A stretch of 64,000 nt of DNA from Stictocephala bisonia (taxonomy: Eukaryota > Arthropoda > Insecta > Hemiptera > Membracidae). Shown in pieces: positions 56,596 to 64,000 of this stretch. The number at the start of each line of letters is the position of its first letter. Position 1 is the first letter of the stretch. Both the position numbers and the translations under genes were made by a program. Below the pieces are notes generated by a model. That model was not told the origin of the DNA. It was given only the letters and a program-made list of their open reading frames with translations, and did not search any database. Where the stretch lies: NCBI GenBank assembly GCA_035578905.1, contig JAQJVL010000303.1, positions 496,001 through 560,000 of the forward strand. The letters run 5' to 3'.

Positions 56596-57696
56596 ATGTC
56601 AAAGTTCGCCTGTGGAATCTGCACAGTTGGGGTAAAATACCAAGGGATTCTCTGTATAGGAGACTGGAAAAACTGGTTCCACTCTAGATGTCTGAATTTC
56701 CCAGACAAAACTTTTAAAAGATTGAAACGGGATGAAATAAACCTATGGAAATCAGGAAATGCAATACTTGTCAAACAAACAGTAATACACAAACAATACA
56801 ATATAAAGATAAAGGTGATACATCTGCCGATCTATGTATTGAAGATGTTACTAATAAAGTAGCCAACTATGGAAATCTAGAGGAACCAGACTTAGAATCC
56901 TCCATCAGCTTAGCAGCAGAAGTAGGACATGCTATTCTAACAGAAAATAATAAACTTAAATATGAGTTACAAAATATGATCTTTGAGAACTCAAGGATAG
57001 CTAAAAAACTTTCTGAAATAAAAAAACACTTCTAACTTGCAATCTGAAATGAAAATAGAAGAACTACAAAATGAAAAAGAAGATTTACTGAAAAAAAACA
57101 ATATCCTAGTACAATCTTTATCCGAAGCTGAGAAACAGCTGGAAAAAGAAAAGACTCTCAGAAGTGAATTGATAAATTTATCAGAGGAGCAAGACAAAAA
57201 GAAGGAAGAGATAATTTCCAAATTGAAAACTAACATTAAAATATTGGAAAATAAAATTCAAATATTGAAAAACCAAGAATCTGACATGTATAATAAAACC
57301 AAAGTATTACAAGAAACTGAAGATACAGACAAACAACCATGTGATAACTGTGTCATACTCGTAGACGAAGCCAAGAAAATGGTACAAAGTATACGGATGT
57401 TGGAGGAAGATAATAAAATAATTGCAGCAAGTATAACAGCCTCAACTTCTAATTTAAGAGATATGACCAAAGCTTCTAATAAAGACCTCGCTTGGATACA
57501 AAATCAAGATAAAAATGTGAATGTCAGTAGTCAAGCCAAGAACACACCCCGGAGACAAAAAAGGGAAATAGTCCACACTTCCTTAAACGGCAAGCAGAGA
57601 AAACACAGCAGTGTATCTAAAGGTACTAGTAGTGTTAAAAGGAATTTTACAGCGTTTCACTGCAAGTACAAAAGAATAAAAGAGCTAGCACAGTAA
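56596..57696 (+). pseudogene. LINE ORF1: PHD finger and coiled-coil protein
   Basis: The ATG at 56596 begins MSKFACGICTVGVKYQGILC with the Cys and His pairs of a PHD-type zinc finger (ACGIC, WFHSRC). The last Cys pair (CNTC) lies in a different frame (56745-57035), so one base has been lost near 56750. A second shift near 57030 leads to 57037-57696, a Lys/Glu/Leu-rich coiled coil (EDLLKKNNILVQSLSEAEK...) with a basic tail (SSVSKGTSSVKRNF). In CR1-type LINEs ORF1 is the nucleic-acid-binding particle protein. Three fragments together give roughly 360 codons. Confidence 0.75.
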
Positions 57697-57788
57697 ATGG
57701 CAGATTAAAAAATCAATTCATAGGAACCAAAGAGATAAAAATGGTTAATGGACAAGTTCAAAAGAAGCCTCCTTAAACTTCTCGGACC

Positions 57789-60780
57789 ATGAGCGGAGGG
57801 CAAAAATATGAAGATTTCTATTCAGAGTATATTGACTATTACAAAACACTGATAGACCAATACAAACAACAAGCTATATATAAACTATCTTTAAAAAACA
57901 TGCCAATTATAGAAGACGTCTATTCACCTGTAAATTTTCATAATAAGAATAATAATAATGCAGTTCAAGGTATTTTTTTAGGAGGAACCCTGAAAAGAAA
58001 AGTCCACTACAAAACAAAAATTTTCTTCAATCAAGCTCGACAAAAAGTAAAAAGTATGTCACAGTCCTCCACCAAAATATAAGGGGACTGGAAAATAAAA
58101 CAGAACAGTTATCACACCTTCTAAATGAAACAGCCCCATCACTTTTAATTCTAACGGAACATGGACTTAACTCATCAGAACTGAGAAACACTAATATACA
58201 TGGATACTCACTACTAGCAGAGTACAGCAGGGAATGTTACAAATTAGGGGGAGTGACTATCTTCAAGCATGACTCAATTGAGATGGAAACGACAACAATA
58301 GATGTTTCGAACCTCTGCAGAGAGTTTATATGCGAAGCAGCACTGATCTCAGTAAAATGTTACAGCCATTTTTTTTTATCTGTTGGGAACTTATAGAACA
58401 CCTGGTGGGTCACCAGAGTCCTCAATATAAGCAATTTCCAACATTCTTAACTTAACACCTACTGAAACCAAATCAGTAGTTATGATGGGTGATATAAACA
58501 TTGACGGGTTGAACAGAGACCTCAAAGCCACTAGAATGCTTGAGGACGAACTACTAACACATAACATAAGAAGACTCCTTCTTCCTGCAACTAGAATACC
58601 AAGCACGACTGCTACATCAATAGACTGCATATGTACCAACATAGAAGAGGAAAAACTCAAGTTCTCAGTTCTTGAAACCGGACTTTCTGATCACACTGCA
58701 CAAACACTCACCTTAAATGACATGTCTGAAAGAAAGTTATCATTAATCTCAACGTATAAAAGAAACTACTCTCAACTAAACTTAAACAAAATAAAAGAAA
58801 TACTGGAAAAGGAGGACTGGGCTAATGTCTAAAACTGTGAAGATGCTGACACCTCTTATGACATATTCCAAAGAATAATCAGAGAAATCCTTGAAGAAAT
58901 ATGTCCCAAGAAGAAATCAAAAATAACGGACAAGCTTACAATATTTCCTGACCAGCTAGCTAATCAACTTAAACAGGAATACCTGAGAGCACTAAATAAT
59001 TACAACATTTCAGGTAGACTTGAAGAAAAAATTAAAATGTCTGAAAGAAGAAAAATTATGACCTACATCTAAGGAAACTTAAAAAAAATTACTGCAAAAC
59101 ATATTGACTCATCAGATAGTAAATCCCAAGCTATATGGCAAGTCATAAATTCTGAAAGAAAAAACAAACAAAAGTATACAGACCCTCTAACCATAAACAT
59201 TAATGGTAAATCAGAAAAACAACCAGAAAAAATTGTATCCCAATTCAACCACTTCTTCTCTGAAATAGTAGAAAAAACATTAGAACAAATTCAAAACACA
59301 AATTCTCTGCCATCACAACATGCTCATACTACACAAGACAAGTTTTATTTTACACAAATAAATCATATCACGGTAATAGATATAATTAAATCTTTGAAAC
59401 CTTCACTATCCTGTGGATTGGACGAAATTCCCGCTTAACTAGTAATGCATTGTGCCCCCAAACTAGCTCACCCATTAATATTAAAAATAAATAAATCATT
59501 ATAAATAAATCATTTTTACAGGGGAAATTTCCGTCATCCTTAAAACAATCCAAAATACTCCCTAAACACAAATCAGGACCAAAAACTGACATCACCAACT
59601 TCAGGCCAATATCAAATATTTCAACATTTGCAAAAATATTTGAAAAGATAGTACTGGCTCAATTAATGTCATATCTTAATCAGCACAAACTTATCACAGG
59701 GTCTAAACATGGTTTCCTTAAGAAAAGATCTACAATCAGCGCTTTAATAGCGATAATTGAATATATAATTGGCCAGCTGGAGGAATTAAACATGTGTCAG
59801 CAATACTACTCGACTGCTCCAAGGCTTTTGACTGTATTGGGCATAAATTAATACTACATAAACTTGAATCTCTTGGAATGTCTCATCCGGAAATAGCTTG
59901 GTTTAAAAGCTACTTAACAGACCGGACTCAGAGAGCAGAGGTGCAACAAGTTTTAAATAACACAAGGTATTTTGTCTTATCACAACCATTGCCAGTAAAA
60001 ATAGGTGTTCCCCAGGGATCAGTTCTTGGGCCTGTTTTATTCATCCTCTTAACTAATGACTTTCCTGACATGCTAAAAGAAAACTTCAATACTAAATGCA
60101 TAATGTATGCTGATGATACTATATTTATAATGAAAAATAAATCACCTCAGAACCTCTCTGAAAGTATAATAGATACATTTAAAAAAGCAACAGAATATTC
60201 CACTAATAATGACCAAAAAATAAACCCCAGCAAAACAAAACTACTAAATTTCAGTCGTAGGAAGGGTCCCATGCCACCTATACCAAACATAAAACTGGAG
60301 CAAGAAGCAAAACTACTGGGAATGACAATAGACTCTGATCTGACATGGGCAAGCCATGTTAACAAATTATGCAATAAACTAGGGACAGGAATTAACCTCA
60401 TGAGACGTTTAAAAAAACAAGGGGGATGATACGAATCCTTGCCAACCTGCAAAACCAAGGGACAGCTGTCACAAAGCTTTCAGAACCCTCAAGGTCCGGA
60501 CAGTTGTGGCCCTCTACTTAGAAGCTGTCCTTCTCCATGTTGCAGACCTAGACTTACCTAGGCATGAAGAAATTCACAGCTACAACACCCGAAAAGCAAG
60601 GAACTACCACCTATCTACTCATCAAACTACGCTCTTTACATAAAAAAAAAATATATATATAGGACAGCTGATGTACAACTGCCTACCAAACCAAATTAAA
60701 ATACTTCGAGGGAATTCGCTGAGAAACCATCTGCAAGAGTGGACAACCCTTTCTACAACCTGAAAGAGTTCTTGACTTGA
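57789..60780 (+). pseudogene. LINE ORF2: endonuclease and reverse transcriptase
   Basis: Endonuclease part: VLHQNIRGLENKTEQLSHLL (about 58065-58125), LILTEHGL, a GGVTIF block, MMGDINIDGL (58482-58511), a T-x-IDC block and GLSDH (58680-58695), the metal- and phosphate-binding residues of the APE family. RT part: NFRPISNISTFAKIFEKIV (59598-59652), GFLKKRSTISALI, ILLDCSKAFDCIGHKLIL (59800-59855), GVPQGSVLGPVLF (60004-60042), and MYADDTIF (60104-60127) with both catalytic Asp. C-terminal: SYNTRKARNYHLSTHQTT (60570-60625) and LMYNCLPNQIK. Stops or frameshifts near 58082, 58395, 58832, 59437, 59800 and 60429 break the frame. Confidence 0.8.
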
Positions 60781-60870
60781 TTTATTGTACTTATATATTT
60801 ACTTTATCTGACACATATTGTATATGTATTCTGTTCTTGACGATCATGAATAAAGTATTTCTGTATCTAT

Positions 60871-62210
60871 ACTGCATACACCACAACTTCCTGGATATAG
60901 AGTGACACAACTGTAAGAATGTTAAGGGTCTTAAATGCTTCTTAGCAGCTATACAACTCTGTTGTAGCCCAGCAATTATTCTGATTGCCTTTTTCTGTTG
61001 TTTAAGGACTCTTTGCATATTGGCTTCAGAAGTTGTGCCCCATACCACTAATACTTGCTTGATTCAAATATCGCAACTCTTGTGGTTACACAGTCAGATG
61101 AAGCTTTGATGTTTTTGATTACAAACATGCTGAAACTTGATTTTTTACACAGTCTGTCTACATGTGGAGTTCAGGAAAGGTTCTTGTCAAGTGAAATTCT
61201 TAAGAATTTGACTTCATTATTTAATACAACCTCTGGTAAGTGTGGCACACTCTCTGATCGTCTTCCAAATGCTATTTGGTAGGTTTTGTTAGTGTTTACT
61301 GCTGTCATTGTTATGACAATACTGATAAGCCATATTAAGTGATGTGTAGGAAGAAACAATAAGCTCTTCAGCTGAATGTTCACTAAAAGCCAGAGTTGTA
61401 TCGTCAGAAAACATTAGTCAGGCAGTCATTTCCTAAAAATTGAGGCAGATCATTTGTGAAGAGTGTGTATACGACTGGGCCTAAAACAGTCCTTGTGGGA
61501 CACCTATGTTAACAGGCTGTAGTGTAATCTTGCATTTTTAACTATTCCATTTTTATGTGTCGTAGCTCAACCACGTGTCTCCATCCTTCCAGGTAACTTT
61601 GAAACCATTTTTTTGCTGTGCCTGATACTCCTAGATTTTAATATGTCATGGCTAAGACATTTTAAAAGCCTTACTAAAATCTAAGAATATTGCAGTTGTG
61701 TCCCTCTTCTAGGCTATTGATAAGATATTCAACCACTTTGATAGTAGCTGATGTAGTGGATCTCCATTTGATAAAGCCATGTTGATAGTGTCTATGCAGT
61801 GATCCTGGAGTCTTTTGACAACAATCCTTTCACACAGTTTGGAAAATGTGGAAACAAGTGAAATCAGCTATTAATTTCCTGGTTCTGATATCCTTCCACC
61901 TTTATGCTTTGGATATACCTTTGACAGTTTAAGGGCAGAAGGAAACTGACTATTCTCAAAGTCTTATTGAATATGTGAACAAGTGGTAACAAAAGTTCCT
62001 CCAAGCAAAATTTAAGGAAACTTCATCTAACCTTGATAATGTTTTTGTTTTGAGTTTGTTGCCTAGAAGTGCCTAAGCTGCAGAGGGGTATTGTAGTTGT
62101 TGTTTTCTCATTATTAAGTTCAAACACTTTTTCACAAAAAATAAGTTTAGATGCTCCGCCACTTCTTTTCCGTTACCAATAATTTGTCCGTTGATAATTC
62201 AATATATAAT
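60871..62210 (-). pseudogene. Jockey/CR1-type LINE remnant, tail to tail with the previous one
   Basis: On the minus strand, in order from the right: STFSKLCERIVVKRLQDHCI (about 61855-61795), IFLDFSKAF (about 61690), GVPQG (near 61500), YTLFTNDLPQF, a VFSDDTTLAFSEHS palm with SDD in place of ADD (near 61400), and VWGTTSEANMQRVLKQQKKA, IRIIAGL (61048-60970). Frameshifts and stops interrupt it. Plus-strand frames at 61055-61282 are shadows. No endonuclease part was seen. Confidence 0.7.
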
Positions 62211-63105
62211 TGATATAATAAACAATAATATAATAAAAACATACTTTATATCTTCAGCTGGTTTTTCCTTTTTTTACCATATTTTGTTTATGATCTCACA
62301 CATAGCCTTAGATTTGAACATAGTTAATTATCTATATAAATACAAAAACGAATGAATGTGTGTTTTATGCATTACTAAATCACTCATCTGATCACCATGA
62401 AACTTAGGAAAGTTGTACAGTTCACTCGTTGAGTTGAACTTTGGAAGGTTTCTGACATGGTTTCAGTCACTTCCAACTCAAGGGCTCAATCCTAGTGGCT
62501 TTTAAAGTTTCAATGATGATGTAATGGAGTTACTTTATTTATTTAACACCATCAGCTACTAGATACAAACAAATAAATTGAACACTTTTGAAATAGGCTA
62601 AGTGATGTTTATTTAAATTCAACATTCAAAATAAACTAAAACCTGTTTATATGTTAATCTTGTAGCAAGGCACGTGTAAACAGCTAGTAACAAATAAATA
62701 AAAACATTTATTAATAATGACATTTTGCTATTGTTAGATACTGCATCTTTAAGTGATTCAATAAATCTTGTAATTTTTTAGAATTAAATTAGGTTTAATT
62801 GTAATTTGTTCAATGGTTTTTGCAGTGAATATAACTGTATATACTCTCTAATAAAATTTCCGGAAGCACAGAACAGATTTTGATAAAATTTGGATAGGAG
62901 TTAGCTTTTATATCATAGAGACTCATTACAAAAGGATTTCTTCACATTCCATTCCTAAGGGGTAAAAACAGCCCCTCAACATTTCCTGTTCTTTCCATTT
63001 AGGAGGTGCTGACATGAGATTGTAGGACTGAAGTTGCTTTGAGATTTGTAGTGGAACCAGAATTATTTATAATAATGTTCCAAGTAGCTTTCCTCAGATT
63101 ATTTT
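62211..63105. other. Intergenic DNA with retroposon-tail-like pieces
   Basis: 'tctatataaatacaaaaacgaatgaatgtgtg' at 62331-62362, followed by 'gatcaccatgaaacttaggaaagttg', has the look of insect SINE/LINE tails, and 62840-62990 ('ttttgataaaatttggataggag') likewise. No gene. Confidence 0.35.
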
Positions 63106-63450
63106 CAGTTATGACACGCCAACATAACTTTGTCCTCATTAAAAGGCAAATATGAATAATTATGTGAGATAAGTGTATATGTAGTCTGGTTACTAACTGA
63201 TTTTCACTTGTGCTCGTAAAGGACATTTTATTAACAACCTAATAGTCAGGGCAACTAAGGGACCTCCATCTTTTACATGAAATTTGAAGCACGTAGTATT
63301 GGTCTAGTTTTCAGGTGATTGACAAGCCTGATACTCAGTTCTCTCTCCTACACAACATCCAGTGTACCACCAACCAACATGGACATCCCAGACTTCTCTA
63401 GTAGTGTTCATGCCAATAGTCTTCATTGAGTGTAGAGGCTATGTCGTAAT
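63106..63450 (-). repeat. SINE-like repeat, copy 5
   Basis: It starts with 'tatgacacgccaacataactt' (as at 160), continues with 'gtctggttactaactgattt', 'caactaagggacctccatc' and 'gacttctctagtagtgttc', the same order as in the reverse complement of the copies at 53770 and 54715. Confidence 0.65.
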
Positions 63451-63832
63451 AGAGGACCGAGCATAGAACATATCACCTACAATAATCTGCAGAACATGTC
63501 CCTAAGTAGCTACGTGACTTCGGTAATACTTCATTTACTCTTGCTTCATTCAATCTAATTATGGTTAAAAAAAGTGTTACCTCAATAATTTTATTTCCAT
63601 AATGTTTTTTCTGGTTACTTAACCCAGGACCATCACAAGGAGGGTGATTATGATGGTACAGTGATTAGGGAGGCGGAACCAAAAAATTTAAATGTCAAAG
63701 GGGACTAAAAAAAAGTATTTGATAAAAAATGCTAGTTCAAAAATAAATACACAAAATCAAGAATCACAGTGTTATACAGTACTAAAAGTTATTTATGTGA
63801 TTCATAAAAACATTTTAATCTTAATATATATA
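63451..63832. other. Intergenic DNA, nothing recognised
   Basis: No coding match or clear repeat. Confidence 0.4.
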
Positions 63833-64000
63833 CAGTAAAACTCCATTTATCCGAATCACTTGGGACCAGACCCTATTCGGATAGTCAGAACGTTGTCTAA
63901 AATCAGTCCATTTTATTTAATTAATGTATCTACTAAAATGTGTGTATGTTGAAATTACATAAAAACACTATTTTAAATAAGATAGGCCATTTATTACATA
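63833..64000 (+). mobile_element. Left end of a pogo/Tigger-like transposon, cut by the window edge
   Basis: CAGTAAAACTCCATTTATCC begins at 63833, directly after TA (63831-63832), and continues 'gaatcacttgggaccagacc..attcggatagtc'. This matches the pattern of pogo/Tigger ends ('CAGTAGAACCTCGATTATCCGAA..GGGACC..TTCGGATAA'). The rest lies beyond the window, so whether it carries a transposase is unknown. Confidence 0.7.

Larger units (their letters stand above)
56500..60870 (+). mobile_element. Nearly full-length CR1/Jockey-type LINE, inactive
   Basis: In order: a short 5' leader; ORF1 with PHD finger and coiled coils (56596-57696); ORF2 with apurinic-type endonuclease and reverse transcriptase (57789-60780); and a short 3' end with 'catgaataaagtatttctg' at about 60848. 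The leader and 3' limits are estimates. A PHD finger in ORF1 is known for CR1-like elements. Several frameshifts and stops show that the copy is dead, but it is the most complete retroelement here. It meets another LINE remnant tail to tail at about 60870-60900. Confidence 0.8.

Overview
This is an AT-rich eukaryotic window that looks like arthropod, most likely insect, repeat-dominated DNA. I see no bacterial-type operons and no rRNA, tRNA gene or CRISPR array. The assignment rests on the mobile elements: a THAP/P-element-like transposon, an arthropod-expanded transposase-like family, mariner-, hAT- and pogo-type inverted repeats, and non-LTR retrotransposon remnants of the CR1/Jockey, R1 and RTE types. 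A hemipteran is my guess, but nothing in the window proves the order. No conserved host gene is recognised with confidence. Two short open frames (17418-17546 and 50739-50963, both minus) are the only host-gene candidates.

The main structure is a 9287-bp element at 7560-16846. It has 277/278-bp terminal inverted repeats and is flanked by the direct repeat GTATCAT. On its minus strand, reading right to left, it carries: a THAP zinc finger split over two exons (16282-16182 and 14381-14213); an 1.8-kb intron between them; a pair of 36-bp G-quadruplex-type minisatellites in opposite orientation (14190-13925 and 13720-13066); a complete 565-codon gene of a multicopy arthropod transposase-like family (12690-10993); and a P-element-like exon (10603-9509). 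That last exon has the post-THAP coiled coil, the helix-turn-helix and the C-terminal domain, but lacks the catalytic core. The layout resembles an internally deleted, repressor-type P element that also holds a second transposase-like gene and decayed tandem arrays.

Left of this element are a 114-bp satellite (2385-4070), an inverted repeat and dispersed repeats. To its right are a degenerate repeat region, a GC-rich spot with a 42-codon membrane micropeptide candidate, and a nonautonomous hAT-like element (19453-20795, perfect 8-bp target duplication and an 18-bp hairpin). A mariner/Tc1-like transposase remnant follows (21946-22293), then about 8 kb in which I recognise little.

The stretch 31-63 kb is a graveyard of transposons. 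DNA elements: a mariner-like element with TA duplications and an inserted repeat (32075-34296), a 972-bp long-inverted-repeat MITE (35679-36650), a hAT-like nonautonomous element (37214-38685), and the left end of a pogo/Tigger-like element running off the window (63833 onward). Retroelements: many reverse-transcriptase tails on both strands, a nested RTE/Jockey cluster (43.7-48.9 kb) with a 575-bp direct repeat, a gypsy-type integrase tail (about 49.5-50.1 kb), and an almost full-length but frameshifted CR1/Jockey-type LINE with a PHD finger in ORF1 (about 56.5-60.9 kb) that meets another LINE remnant tail to tail. At least five copies of a SINE-like repeat are scattered at 0.2, 53.5, 53.8, 54.7 and 63.1 kb.
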